Part shown: positions 26,739-35,636 of the stretch, piece by piece
Layout: each line of letters begins with the position of its first letter
Position numbering within the stretch: position 1 is the stretch's first letter
Notes under the pieces: generated by a model
Told to the model about the DNA's origin: nothing
The model's database searches: none
Seen by the model: the letters and a program-made list of their open reading frames with translations, nothing else
Origin: Pseudoduganella rivuli
GTDB lineage: Bacteria > Pseudomonadota > Gammaproteobacteria > Burkholderiales > Burkholderiaceae_D
Direction: 5' to 3'
Length of the DNA stretch: 64,000 bases
Assembly (NCBI RefSeq): GCF_009674485.1
Contig: NZ_WKJJ01000027.1
Coordinates: 1-64,000, forward strand
Translations under genes and position numbers: made by a program

Positions 26739-27452
26739 ATGGCACGCAAGATCCTGATTGTCGACGATGACCAGAAAACCCGGATGCTGCTCAAGACGTA
26801 CCTGGAAAAGAACCAGTACGAAGTGATCCTGTCGCACAACGGCGAAAGCTTCCTGTCCGAGCTGCACCTGCAGGCGGGCCAGCTGTCGCTGGTGATCCTC
26901 GATGTGATGCTGCCCGATACGGACGGCTTCGCACTGTGCCGCATCGTGCGCCAGCAATCGAACGTGCCCATCATCATGCTGACCGCCAGTTCGGACGAGA
27001 CCGACCGTGTGGTGGGGTTGGAACTGGGCGCCGACGATTACATCGCCAAACCCTACAGCCCGCGCGAACTGCTGGCCCGCATCAAGGCCATCCTGCGCCG
27101 CGTGGCGGTGGAACCGGCTGCCGCGCCGCGCTACTACCGCTTCAACGGTTTCACGCTCGATGCGCTGGAACGCAAGGTGGTCGACAGCGACGGCCAGCCC
27201 CTTGCGCTGACGGGGCTGGATTTCCAGCTGTTGAAATACTTCGTCGACCATCCGGGCGATATCCTCGACCGCAGCGTCCTGTGCGAGGAAACCCGCGGCC
27301 GCGACGCCGGCCCGCTGGACCGCTCGCTCGACGTGCAGATCAGCCGCCTGCGCCTGCGCCTGAATGACGACGGCAAGCAACCCATGCTGATCAAGACCGT
27401 GCGCGGCGCCGGCTATGTGTTTTCCGCGGACGTGAGCGTCTCGCATGTCTGA
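26739..27452 (+). CDS. OmpR-family response regulator
   Basis: A 237-residue regulator. The receiver domain has ILIVDDDQKTRMLL, phospho-acceptor Asp in VILDVMLPDTDG and Lys in DYIAKPYSPREL. A winged-helix effector domain follows (LALTGLDFQLLKYF ... VQISRLRLRLND ... IKTVRGAGYVF). It starts 22 bases after the binding-protein gene, with GAGGAAAG before ATG 26739, and its end overlaps the kinase gene by eight bases. The three genes form one operon, followed by a TonB receptor and a sugar permease that are its likely targets. Confidence 0.95.
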   Translation: MARKILIVDDDQKTRMLLKTYLEKNQYEVILSHNGESFLSELHLQAGQLSLVILDVMLPDTDGFALCRIVRQQSNVPIIMLTASSDETDRVVGLELGADDYIAKPYSPRELLARIKAILRRVAVEPAAAPRYYRFNGFTLDALERKVVDSDGQPLALTGLDFQLLKYFVDHPGDILDRSVLCEETRGRDAGPLDRSLDVQISRLRLRLNDDGKQPMLIKTVRGAGYVFSADVSVSHV

Positions 27453-28905
27453 CATGCCTGCGCGGCGGCGCTGGTGGACGCGCTGGTGGCCCCAGTCCCT
27501 GCTGGGCCGGCTGTCGCTGGTGATGGTGGCGGGCTTGCTGGTCACGCAGGTGGCGGGCAGCGCCATCTGGGCCACGCAATTGCGCGCCAGGGCCGATGCG
27601 GACGCCAGGTCCGCCGCCCAGTACCTGGGCCAGGGCGCGGCCAGCTCGATCCGCTTCTTCCGCAGCCTGCCGCCCAGCTACCGCAGCCTGCTGATCCAGC
27701 AATTGCGCGAAATGGGCGGCACGCGCTTCTTCGTCAACCTGAACCGCGCCTATGTGCCGGTGCCGCCGATCGCGCCCAACGCGCTGGCCGACACCGCGCT
27801 CGCCACGGTGGACGCCACCTTGCGCAAGGACTTGCAGCACGACCAGTTCCGCCTGGCCTTCGCCTGGCCCGAGCGGCTGGCCGTTTCGCCGGATGGCGTG
27901 CACCTGGGCGAATTGCCGGAAAACTGGGTGCGCCATATCCTGCTGCCCAAGCCGGATCCGGCGCCGATCCTCGTGATCCAGACCGAGCTGGAGCCTGGCA
28001 ACTGGCTGTACATGGCGACGCTGATGCCCAATCCCTACTTCCTCAGCAATAACGACCCGCTGTCCTCGGACCGGCTGGTGTTGCAGGGCTTGTCGCTGGC
28101 CGCCGTGCTGCTGCTGTCGATCCTGGTGGTGCGGACCATCACGCGCCCGCTGGCCGCGCTGTCCGATGCGGCCGAAGCGTTCGGCAAGGACGAACACACG
28201 CCCGCCTTGCCCGTCACGGGCAGCCGCGAGTTCGTCAACACCGCGCGCGCCTTTGCCGCCATGCGCGACCGCATCGCGCGCTACATCGAAGACCGCGAAC
28301 GCCTGTTCATCTCGATCTCGCACGACCTGCGCACCCCCATCACCCGCCTCAAGCTGCGCGCCGAACTGCTGGACGACGAGAGCCTGCGCAATGAGTTCGA
28401 GGAAGACCTGGACGAACTGGACATGATGGTCAAGGGCGCGCTGCAATGCGTGAAGGACAGCGACATCCATGAAAACCCGACCGACATCCGCCTCGACAGC
28501 CTGATCAAGCGGCTGGTGCGCAGCGCCGAGCTGGCCGGCCACAGCGTGGCCTTCGACGGCACGAGCGTGGTCGTGCGCGGCAAGCCGCTGGCCCTGAAAC
28601 GCGCCATCGGCAACCTGCTCGACAACGCGCTGTTCTATGGCGAGCGCGCCGAGATCAGCGTGCGCGAGGTGGACGGCTGGGTGGAGATCGCTGTGCGCGA
28701 CCACGGCCCCGGCGTGCCCGACGACGCGTTTCCCAGCCTGTTCGAGCCCTACGTGCGCCTGGCCCACGGCCGCGAGCGCAATGACGGGGGCATGGGGCTG
28801 GGGCTGGGCATCGCGCGCGGCGTCATCGAAAGCCATGGCGGCAAGCTGCTGCTGGCCAACCATCCCGACGGCGGACTCAATTCCGTGATCCGCCTGCCCG
28901 CCTGA
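27445..28905 (+). CDS. Sensor histidine kinase of the sugar-uptake locus
   Basis: A 486-residue kinase. One membrane segment lies at about residues 20-42 and a second at about 212-232, which frame a ~165-residue periplasmic sensor region. HAMP follows, then the HisKA box LFISISHDLRTPITRLKLR, the N box RAIGNLLDNALFYG, G1 VRDHGPGVPDD and G2 GGMGLGLGIARGVI. It overlaps the response regulator by eight bases. The sensor region may read the sugar-binding protein encoded upstream, as in known binding-protein-assisted kinases; this is inference from gene order. Confidence 0.94.
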   Translation: MSDMPARRRWWTRWWPQSLLGRLSLVMVAGLLVTQVAGSAIWATQLRARADADARSAAQYLGQGAASSIRFFRSLPPSYRSLLIQQLREMGGTRFFVNLNRAYVPVPPIAPNALADTALATVDATLRKDLQHDQFRLAFAWPERLAVSPDGVHLGELPENWVRHILLPKPDPAPILVIQTELEPGNWLYMATLMPNPYFLSNNDPLSSDRLVLQGLSLAAVLLLSILVVRTITRPLAALSDAAEAFGKDEHTPALPVTGSREFVNTARAFAAMRDRIARYIEDRERLFISISHDLRTPITRLKLRAELLDDESLRNEFEEDLDELDMMVKGALQCVKDSDIHENPTDIRLDSLIKRLVRSAELAGHSVAFDGTSVVVRGKPLALKRAIGNLLDNALFYGERAEISVREVDGWVEIAVRDHGPGVPDDAFPSLFEPYVRLAHGRERNDGGMGLGLGIARGVIESHGGKLLLANHPDGGLNSVIRLPA

Positions 28906-29276
28906 CGCGTGAATGACACACACGTGGTCACCCCCGTGTTATTTACGCATGCGTTTTGTAATGTTTTGTAAGCCTGCCTGACCTGCCGTTACACGGCCGG
29001 CGGCGGCTTGGCGGGCGTACTGTAAATATACGTAAGCAAGCCGCTCTCCTCCCCACGCCATTTCCCAACAAAATCAACAGGTTACGATATTCAAGCCGTG
29101 GCAGGCGGCGTGCTGGTGTCACACGGCGCCCCGGTGCTAGCATGAATTTATCGGCAACATTTACTACCGTTCACACTCCCCCTTGGTGTGTGATTTTGTC
29201 CGGCGCCATGCTGGCGGCGCCGGTCTTTTTTGGCCGAACGATGCCGGCATTGATAACAATATTTAAGGGAAATCGC
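28906..29276 (+). other. Long untranslated region before the carbohydrate TonB receptor
   Basis: About 370 bases without a convincing gene separate the kinase from the receptor start. It contains CACAC/GTGTG arms near 29173-29192 and, right after, a strong terminator at 29201-29232. No clear -35/-10 pair was identified. Confidence 0.5.
29201..29232 (+). terminator. Intrinsic terminator upstream of the carbohydrate TonB receptor
   Basis: CCGGCGCC (29201-29208) pairs perfectly with GGCGCCGG (29217-29224) and is followed by TCTTTTTT. It faces the receptor gene, whose ATG is 45 bases further on, so it may end the upstream operon or act as an attenuator. Confidence 0.75.
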
Positions 29277-31883
29277 ATGTCTGAGTCACTGATTCGCAAG
29301 AAACACCTGCCCCAACTGATCGCCATGATGCTGGGTACCCTTGCCGTACCGGGCCACGCGGCCGGCCAAACCGACGCCCCAGCCGCCGATGGCGGCACTG
29401 TCGTGGAAGTGCGCGGCATCCGCGAAACGCTGAAGCGCAACCTGGCGGAAAAGCGCGACGCGATGAACATCGTCGACAGCGTGACGGCGGAAGACCTGGG
29501 CAAGTTCCCGGACAAGAACGTGGCCGATTCCCTGCAGCGCGTGCCCGGCATCTCGGTCGACCGCACGTGGGGCGAAGGACGCGACATCTTCGTGCGCGGC
29601 ACCGATAAAAACCTGAACATGACCCAGCTGAATGGCCAGTCGGTGGCGTCGGCATACTGGTGGAAAAACGATTCGCAAAGCCGGGGCTTTAACTATGACA
29701 TCCTGCCGTCCGAACTGGTGGGCAGCCTGGACGTCTACAAGAGCCCTTCGGCCGACCTGGATGAAGGCAGCATCGGCGGCCTGGTGATCGTCAAGACCCG
29801 CAAGCCCCTGCAATTCAAGCAGCCACTCACGGCGCAGTTCTCGGCCGAAGCCACGTACAGCGAACTGCCGCGCAAGACCGACCCGCAATTGTCTGGCCTG
29901 GTGGCATGGAAAAACGATGCGAAAACCTTCGGCGTGCTGGCCGCGCTGAGCCGCCAGCAGCGCACCATGCGCCGCGACGGCCTGGAGAACTTCACCGACG
30001 CCACCAAGTACAACATCGTCGACCAGAATGGCGCGAGCACGCCGAACGCCTACGCATCCTGGGGCGGCGGCTCGGCCATCTTCCGCCAGGACCGCGAACG
30101 CACCACCGGCAACGTGACGCTGCAACTGCGCCCCACGCCCGAATCCGACATCTCGCTGAACTACCTGAATTCGTCCATGGACATGGACAACAACAACCAG
30201 AACTACCTGTGGCAGGCGGGCGGCCTGGCGGACGCCAATGGCGTGCTGCGCGTCACCAATCCGCGCTTCATCACCACCTCCGACGGCACCAAGGCGCTGG
30301 TTGGCGGGACAGTGGGCCCGACCACGGGCGTGTCGTTCGAGCCGATCTACCGCGAAGCCTACATCAAGTCCAAAGTGCTGGACCTGGAAGGCACCTACGA
30401 CGGCGACAACTGGAAACTGCATGCGCAGGCCGGCACCACGTCTGGTGCGGGCGGCAGCCGCCACGACCGCAATTTCTGGTTCACCGGGAATACCCGCGCC
30501 ACCATCAACCTGGCGCCGGATACCTATGAAGTCTCGTACCTCGACATGAGCCCGCTCGATCCCACCAAGCTCACGCTGCAGGGCGCGCGCGACTGGATCC
30601 GCCGCATGGAGAGCAAGGAAAACTATGGCCAGGCCGACCTCACGCTGGACTTGAACAATCCGTTCATCAAGAACGTGAAACTGGGCGCCAAGCTGCGCGA
30701 CAATACCGTGCAAAACCACCGCACCATCGGCACCGTCGGACCGGGCAGCGCGGGCTGGCAATCGTTCTCGCTGGCCGACCTGTCGACCGGTCCGTCGCCG
30801 ATGCTGAGCCAGGAAGCCGCCACCAAGGGTTCGCTGACGCAATACGCGTGGGTCGACGACAACCTGGCCTTCAGCAAGGGTTTCCCGATGTACGACAAGG
30901 GCATGGTGTATGCGGAAGCGAAAGGCGAGTACTACCGCATCAAGGAGCGGATCTCGGCGCTGTACGGCAAGGCCGAATTCGCCTATGACAAATTGCGCGG
31001 CGACTTCGGCCTGCGCTATGTGCGCACCCGCCAGACGTCGCAGGCGAACCAGGACTTGAGCGGCACCGGCACCTACACGCTGGGCAGCGTGGAACGCAAC
31101 TATGACGACTTCCTGCCGAACCTGAACTTCGTCTATGAATTGCGGCGTGACTTGCTGGTGCGCGGCGCGGTGTCCCGCGTGATGGCGCGCAATACCTTCA
31201 GCGACCTGAGCGCCAGCACGGAAGTCAGCGGCACGACCAACGCGGCCACGGCCGGCAACCCGCTGCTCAATCCGTACCACGCCAACCAGGCCGAGATCGG
31301 CGCGGAATGGTACTTCGCCGAAGCGTCCCTGCTGTCGACCACGCTGTTCACCAAGCGGCTGGACACCTTCATCTATACGTCCACCGCCGTGGAAAACGTG
31401 GCCGGCGTATCGCGCCCGGTCACCCGTCCGCACAATGCCGACAACGGCGCCACCATCAAGGGCCTGGAAGTGCAGTGGCAGCAGGCGTTCGGCAACGGCT
31501 TCGGCGCCATCCTCAACTACACGTACACCGACGCCGTCGCCGGTTCCGTGCCCGGTGGCCGCAAGCTGAACGTGGTCGGCAATTCCCGCAACCAGCTCAA
31601 CGCCAGCGGCTACTACGAGCGCAACGGCTACAGCCTGCGCCTGTCCTACAACTACCGCTCCAAGTCGTACGGCGGACTGGATGAAGGCGGCCAGGACGTG
31701 ACCAGCGCCTACGGCCAGTGGGATGCCACGGCAAACTGGGACATCACGCCGAAGTACAGCGTGTACGCATCGGCCGTCAATATCGGCAACGCCGTGATCC
31801 GCACCAACACGACGGACGGCCTGCCGGTCGGCGTCTATGAGAATGGCGCGCGCTACAGCGTTGGTTTCCGCGCGAAGTTCTGA
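29277..31883 (+). CDS. TonB-dependent receptor, carbohydrate type (TIGR01782-like)
   Basis: An 868-residue outer-membrane receptor. ATG 29277 has AAGGGA seven bases upstream; the signal peptide ends near VPGHAAGQ. The plug starts with VVEVRGIRETLKRNLAEKR and continues with AEDLGKFPDKNVADSLQRVPG and DIFVRGTD, the typical wording of Xanthomonas/Caulobacter-type sugar receptors. The barrel ends in a terminal Phe (YSVGFRAKF). A sugar MFS permease gene follows four bases after the stop. Together with the upstream sensor operon this suggests outer and inner membrane uptake of an oligosaccharide or sugar. Confidence 0.92.
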   Translation: MSESLIRKKHLPQLIAMMLGTLAVPGHAAGQTDAPAADGGTVVEVRGIRETLKRNLAEKRDAMNIVDSVTAEDLGKFPDKNVADSLQRVPGISVDRTWGEGRDIFVRGTDKNLNMTQLNGQSVASAYWWKNDSQSRGFNYDILPSELVGSLDVYKSPSADLDEGSIGGLVIVKTRKPLQFKQPLTAQFSAEATYSELPRKTDPQLSGLVAWKNDAKTFGVLAALSRQQRTMRRDGLENFTDATKYNIVDQNGASTPNAYASWGGGSAIFRQDRERTTGNVTLQLRPTPESDISLNYLNSSMDMDNNNQNYLWQAGGLADANGVLRVTNPRFITTSDGTKALVGGTVGPTTGVSFEPIYREAYIKSKVLDLEGTYDGDNWKLHAQAGTTSGAGGSRHDRNFWFTGNTRATINLAPDTYEVSYLDMSPLDPTKLTLQGARDWIRRMESKENYGQADLTLDLNNPFIKNVKLGAKLRDNTVQNHRTIGTVGPGSAGWQSFSLADLSTGPSPMLSQEAATKGSLTQYAWVDDNLAFSKGFPMYDKGMVYAEAKGEYYRIKERISALYGKAEFAYDKLRGDFGLRYVRTRQTSQANQDLSGTGTYTLGSVERNYDDFLPNLNFVYELRRDLLVRGAVSRVMARNTFSDLSASTEVSGTTNAATAGNPLLNPYHANQAEIGAEWYFAEASLLSTTLFTKRLDTFIYTSTAVENVAGVSRPVTRPHNADNGATIKGLEVQWQQAFGNGFGAILNYTYTDAVAGSVPGGRKLNVVGNSRNQLNASGYYERNGYSLRLSYNYRSKSYGGLDEGGQDVTSAYGQWDATANWDITPKYSVYASAVNIGNAVIRTNTTDGLPVGVYENGARYSVGFRAKF

Positions 31884-31887
31884 GACG

Positions 31888-33228
31888 ATGACGATGAAGA
31901 ACCAAGCAATGGCACACGGTGCGCGGCCGGGCGCGGCCAGGGATGTGGTGGTGGCGATGGCTTTTATCGGCCTGCTGTTCTTCATCCTCGGCTTCGTCAC
32001 CTGGCTGAACGGCTCGCTGATCCCCTTCCTGAAAATTGTTTGCGGCCTTAACAATTTTCAGGCCCTGTGGGTCACCTTCGCGTTCTACATCGCCTATACC
32101 GTGATGGCTCTGCCCGCGGCCTCCGTGCTGCGCCGCACCGGCTACCGCAAGGGCATGGCGCTGGGGCTGGGCGTGATGGCCGCCGGTGCGCTGCTGTTCA
32201 TCCCGGCGGCGATCACTACGTGGTACGGGCTGTTCATGCTGGCCCTGTTCACGCTGGCCAGCGGAATGACGCTGATGCAGACGGCAATCAATCCCTATAT
32301 TGTCTGCATCGGCGCACGCGACAGCGCCGCCATGCGCATCAGCGTGATGGGACTGCTGAACAAGGCGGCCGGCGTGATCGTGCCCTTGGTGTTCTCCGGC
32401 CTGATGCTGTCCGGCATCGGGCATTTTTCGGACGCCGAACTGGCCGCGCTGACGCCGGCGGCGCGCGACGCGCTGCGCGCCGAATTGTCCATGCGGCTGG
32501 TGTTGCCGTATGCGGCGATGGCCGGCTGCCTGCTGCTGGTGATGCTGCTGGTGCGTTTTTCGCCGCTGCAGGAAATCGCCGGCGAGCAGGCGGAAAAACC
32601 GGTGGAACGCTTCGGCATCCTGCGCTTTCCGCAACTGGTGCTGGGCGCGCTGTCACTGTTCGCCTACGTTGGCGTGGAAGTGATCGCGGGCGACACCATC
32701 GGCTTGTATGGGCGTAACCTCGGCGTGGAAAAATTCGGCATCCTCACCTCGTACACGATGAGCTTCATGGTGCTGGGCTATATCGTGGGCGTACTGGCGA
32801 TACCCAAGTTCCTGTCGCAAAAGGAAGCGTTGCTGCTGTCCGCCATCAGCGGGATCGGTTTCACGGCCGGCGTCGCGCTCAGTTCACCGGCCAGCACCGG
32901 CATCGCGCAAGTGCTGGTGACCTGGGCCGGCGTGCCCGCGGTACCCGACACGGTGATGTTCCTCGCCATGCTGGGCTTTGCCAACGCGCTGGTGTGGCCG
33001 GCCATCTGGCCGCTGGCGCTGGAGGGGCTGGGCAAATACACGGCCAGCGGTTCCGCGCTGCTCATCATGGGTATCGCGGGCGGCGCCCTGCTGCCAATGC
33101 TGTACGGCCACCTGTCCGACAACCGTGGTCCGCAGTCCGCCTATTGGGTCATGCTGCCCTGCTACCTGCTGATCCTGTTCTATGCGGTGAAGGGCCACCG
33201 GCTCCGCTCGTGGCGCATCGTCCCCTGA
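31888..33228 (+). CDS. Sugar MFS transporter, FucP/GluP type
   Basis: A 446-residue membrane protein with about twelve transmembrane helices. The N-terminal FFILGFVTWLNGSLIPFLK is the hallmark of the fucose/glucose-galactose:proton symporter group, and QTAINPYIVCIG matches the later conserved helix. The start ATG 31888 lies four bases after the receptor stop, so the genes are co-transcribed. An ATG at 31894 is also possible. It should carry into the cytosol the sugar admitted by the receptor. Confidence 0.92.
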   Translation: MTMKNQAMAHGARPGAARDVVVAMAFIGLLFFILGFVTWLNGSLIPFLKIVCGLNNFQALWVTFAFYIAYTVMALPAASVLRRTGYRKGMALGLGVMAAGALLFIPAAITTWYGLFMLALFTLASGMTLMQTAINPYIVCIGARDSAAMRISVMGLLNKAAGVIVPLVFSGLMLSGIGHFSDAELAALTPAARDALRAELSMRLVLPYAAMAGCLLLVMLLVRFSPLQEIAGEQAEKPVERFGILRFPQLVLGALSLFAYVGVEVIAGDTIGLYGRNLGVEKFGILTSYTMSFMVLGYIVGVLAIPKFLSQKEALLLSAISGIGFTAGVALSSPASTGIAQVLVTWAGVPAVPDTVMFLAMLGFANALVWPAIWPLALEGLGKYTASGSALLIMGIAGGALLPMLYGHLSDNRGPQSAYWVMLPCYLLILFYAVKGHRLRSWRIVP

Positions 33229-33232
33229 GTGA

Positions 33233-33264
33233 GACAGGCCCGATGCTTGCGCATCGGGCCTGTC
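33233..33264. terminator. Strong hairpin between convergent genes
   Basis: GACAGGCCCGATGC pairs with GCATCGGGCCTGTC across the loop TTGC, a perfect 14-bp stem. It lies four bases after the MFS stop and ahead of the convergent M56 gene. The T run is poor, but position and strength suit a terminator. Confidence 0.75.
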
Positions 33265-33302
33265 GTATTCCGGCCGGACCGATGCGGCCCGAGCGCCCGG
33301 CA

Positions 33303-34709
33303 TTATTCGGCCTTGCTCACCATGACAGACATGTCGAACCCTTCGAAGCGGCCGGCCTTTTGCTCGCCAGCCCGGATGCGCGATGGCTGCCCCAGTTTGG
33401 CGACCAGGCGTGGCGCCGAGGAGAGTCTACCCGCGCAGACCGACCTGGCGCTGACCTGGTAAAAATCCGTGCCCGGTGTCGGCATCACGCGGAACTCATA
33501 GTCGCAGCGCTCGCTCCCCTCCCCGGAGGAAAAGGTGGCCGTATTGTCGCCGACACCGACGCCCTTCATGGCGATGGATTGCTCGCTGCTGTCATTCACC
33601 TTGAGCTGGATGTTAACGTCGACGCGGTCCGCCGCCGGCGCTGCCGCCGGGACAGCGCCGCCCGCCGTGGCAGCCGGCGCGGCGCGCGCTGCGCCTGCCG
33701 CTGAAGCCAGCACCGGCGCCACCTCGGCTTTCTTCGGCGCAGGCGCCGGCTTGACGCCAGGCGTCGCTGCCGCCTGGGGCGCAGCGACAGGCTTGGCGGC
33801 AACCGGCGCCTCGGCCTGCGCCCCCAACGCCCACGCCGCGCCGCAACTCGCAGCGATACCGACAGCCAGCGTCCATTGACCGGCGATGCGAACGTGCTTC
33901 CCAACAGGTGGCCTTGCGATGCTCATAATGCGTCCTTTTAACGGGTGGGTGGATTGCCATGTGCAGGCAAATGCTTGCCCGCTGCTGGCCAACTGCGTCT
34001 TAAAGATGGCGTCCGCATAGCTGCGGCGGGCGCCGGGGAAATCATCGAGGACAGCCGCGTCGCAGGCCAGCTCCTGGTCCAGGCGGAAGCACCGCACCGC
34101 GACATGCGCCAGCGGGTGAAACCAGAACAGCGCCAGCAACGTGCCGGCAACGACGTTTGACAGCGCATCGCCGCGGCGCGCGTGCACGCGCTCATGCGCA
34201 AGGATCAGTTCCTGCTCCTGCGCGGTGTAGCGCAATTCAAAATCATGGGGCACCACTATTTTCGGCCGCAGCACGCCAACCAGCGCCGGCCCGGACCTGT
34301 CACTGGCGGCGCGATAGACCCCATCCACGGGCGTCGCATGCAGTTCGCCCATGCCGCGCACGAAGCGGCGATGTTGCATGGCCATGGCTCCCGCCACCAG
34401 CACGGCGCCGGCCAGCCAAACCGCCAGCAGCGGGACAACGGGAATGCGCGGCGCACCAGGCGCCGCAACGATGACAATCGCTTCCCTGACCATGGCGGGC
34501 GCGGAGAACTGCGCCGGACTGATCAGCGCCTCCTGCTGCGGGCGCGGAAGCAAGCCGGCAACCAGCATCATTGGCACCAGCAGCCAGCATGCGTAAGAAA
34601 CGCCGGCGCCAAACACCCGGCGCAGCACCGGCCGCATGGCAAGCACCAGCAGCGTCGCCGCCGCCAGCGCAGCGGACAGCAAGGCCAGCACGTGGAATGC
34701 GTCGTCCAT
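33303..34709 (-). CDS. M56-family (BlaR1-like) membrane metalloprotease
   Basis: A 468-residue protein. Three or four hydrophobic segments lie in the first 110 residues, then the zinc motif HERVH at 172-176 inside LILAHERVHARRGDAL, then LDQELACDAAVL. That is the BlaR1/MecR1 M56 peptidase, which cleaves its partner repressor. The C-terminal part is not the usual penicillin-binding sensor: after one hydrophobic segment (~280-300) there is a Pro/Ala/Lys linker and a ~110-residue domain of unknown type. The sensed signal is therefore probably not a beta-lactam. It shares one base with the BlaI-like gene upstream. Confidence 0.88.
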   Translation of the reverse strand: MDDAFHVLALLSAALAAATLLVLAMRPVLRRVFGAGVSYACWLLVPMMLVAGLLPRPQQEALISPAQFSAPAMVREAIVIVAAPGAPRIPVVPLLAVWLAGAVLVAGAMAMQHRRFVRGMGELHATPVDGVYRAASDRSGPALVGVLRPKIVVPHDFELRYTAQEQELILAHERVHARRGDALSNVVAGTLLALFWFHPLAHVAVRCFRLDQELACDAAVLDDFPGARRSYADAIFKTQLASSGQAFACTWQSTHPLKGRIMSIARPPVGKHVRIAGQWTLAVGIAASCGAAWALGAQAEAPVAAKPVAAPQAAATPGVKPAPAPKKAEVAPVLASAAGAARAAPAATAGGAVPAAAPAADRVDVNIQLKVNDSSEQSIAMKGVGVGDNTATFSSGEGSERCDYEFRVMPTPGTDFYQVSARSVCAGRLSSAPRLVAKLGQPSRIRAGEQKAGRFEGFDMSVMVSKAE

Positions 34710-35080
34710 CAGGATTCCATCTCGTCGATGATACGGCGCAACTCGGCGATATCGCGCTTGCTCAACTTGCGTTGCTTGCTGAAGTGGGCCACCAATGGCG
34801 CGACGCGCCCGCCAAACAGGCGTTCGAGCATGCTGGAACTCTCTTGCGTCAACCAGGCTTCGCGCTCCAGCGTGGGGCTGTACAGGTAGCGGCGGCCATC
34901 CTGCGTCGCGCTGACGGCGCCCTTCTTCAGCAGGCGGCCAATCAGGGTCTTGATGGTGGCGTCCTGCCAGTCGCGCTCACGGCGCAAGACCGCCACGATA
35001 TCGTCGGCCGCCAGCGGGTGACGCGACCACAAGACTTCCATGACGGCGGATTCGGCTTCGCTGATTGAAATGGCTTCCAT
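34709..35080 (-). CDS. BlaI/MecI/CopY-family repressor
   Basis: A 123-residue winged-helix repressor: ISEAESAVMEVLWSRHPLAADDIVAVL, then DATIKTLIGRLLKKGAV and the wing DGRRYLYSP. It is the usual partner of M56 proteases, which inactivate it by cleavage on signal. Two TACA-N2-TGTA operators lie just upstream of ATG 35080, so it should repress its own operon. No beta-lactamase gene is nearby; the other regulated genes are unknown. Confidence 0.93.
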   Translation of the reverse strand: MEAISISEAESAVMEVLWSRHPLAADDIVAVLRRERDWQDATIKTLIGRLLKKGAVSATQDGRRYLYSPTLEREAWLTQESSSMLERLFGGRVAPLVAHFSKQRKLSKRDIAELRRIIDEMES

Positions 35081-35092
35081 GGCACATATCGG

Positions 35093-35104
35093 TTACACGT
35101 GTAA
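35093..35104. promoter_or_regulatory. BlaI-type operator 1
   Basis: TTACACGTGTAA is a perfect 12-base palindrome containing TACA-CG-TGTA, the known core of BlaI/MecI operators. It lies 12 bases before the repressor start codon. Confidence 0.75.
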
Positions 35105-35115
35105 TTGATTGGATG

Positions 35116-35129
35116 ATTACAGGTGTAAT
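35116..35129. promoter_or_regulatory. BlaI-type operator 2
   Basis: ATTACAGGTGTAAT holds TACA-GG-TGTA with matching outer bases. Its centre is 24 bases from that of operator 1, close to two and a quarter helical turns. Confidence 0.72.
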
Positions 35130-35248
35130 TGGAAATGTCAACTGCGGAATCCGAACGCAGGAACGGCAACTTCGACACCGCTACATTTGCCAAAACGCGA
35201 TATATGACAAAATACCGTTTTCACTCAACGAACACTGTCAGCGTACCT

Positions 35249-35578
35249 ATGCAACCACCAAGCTTCAGCGATAAATTTTCAGACAACCTGTCCCTGCTTC
35301 CCGCCATGGATGCGGTTGCCGCAATTGAACTCGTCGACCAATCCGGCACGCCGGTGGCAAAAATCGAAAATAAACCGGGCCAGGCGGGATCGCTTCGCGT
35401 CTACTGCTGGCTTGCCGAAACGCTGGGCGCGATCACTCCGGAAGCGGCGGAAGTCGGCCTGAAGATTTATGCCGAACATACGCAGGATGCCCGCGACAAT
35501 CCGGGCAAGCATCCCAATATCGACCGGCTGTTCAGCATTAAAACGGCGGAGCAAACCCTGCGGGTGAAAGGACTGTAA
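35249..35578 (+). CDS. Conserved hypothetical protein, DUF2322-like
   Basis: About 109 residues from MQPPSFSDKFSDNLSLLP. The core reads VAAIELVDQSGTPVAKIENK and PGQAGSLRVYCWLAETLGAI, then YAEHTQDARDNPGKHPNIDRLF. I recall this layout from the small family DUF2322, of unknown function; the match is not searched. ATG 35204 and 35129 are upstream in-frame alternatives and none has a good ribosome site. It is divergent from the BlaI-like gene and may share the operator region. Confidence 0.6.
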   Translation: MQPPSFSDKFSDNLSLLPAMDAVAAIELVDQSGTPVAKIENKPGQAGSLRVYCWLAETLGAITPEAAEVGLKIYAEHTQDARDNPGKHPNIDRLFSIKTAEQTLRVKGL

Positions 35579-35590
35579 GCGCAGCCGTGG

Positions 35591-35615
35591 CAGCCGGCTG
35601 TGGTCCGGCTGCTCC
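35591..35615 (+). terminator. Possible terminator
   Basis: CAGCCGG and CCGGCTG pair across seven bases and are followed by CTCCCTTTC. It lies between convergent genes. The T run is weak. Confidence 0.4.
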
Positions 35616-35636
35616 CTTTCAGGCCTCAATCTTCTC

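Noticed and set aside
29286-32054. 922-codon minus-strand frame
   Set aside because: It lies fully antisense to the TonB receptor and is rich in His/Arg/Ala/Val as expected for an antisense frame of a GC-rich gene.
33303-35080. Beta-lactam resistance operon
   Set aside because: The BlaI/M56 pair is real, but there is no beta-lactamase or penicillin-binding sensor domain, so resistance is not claimed.
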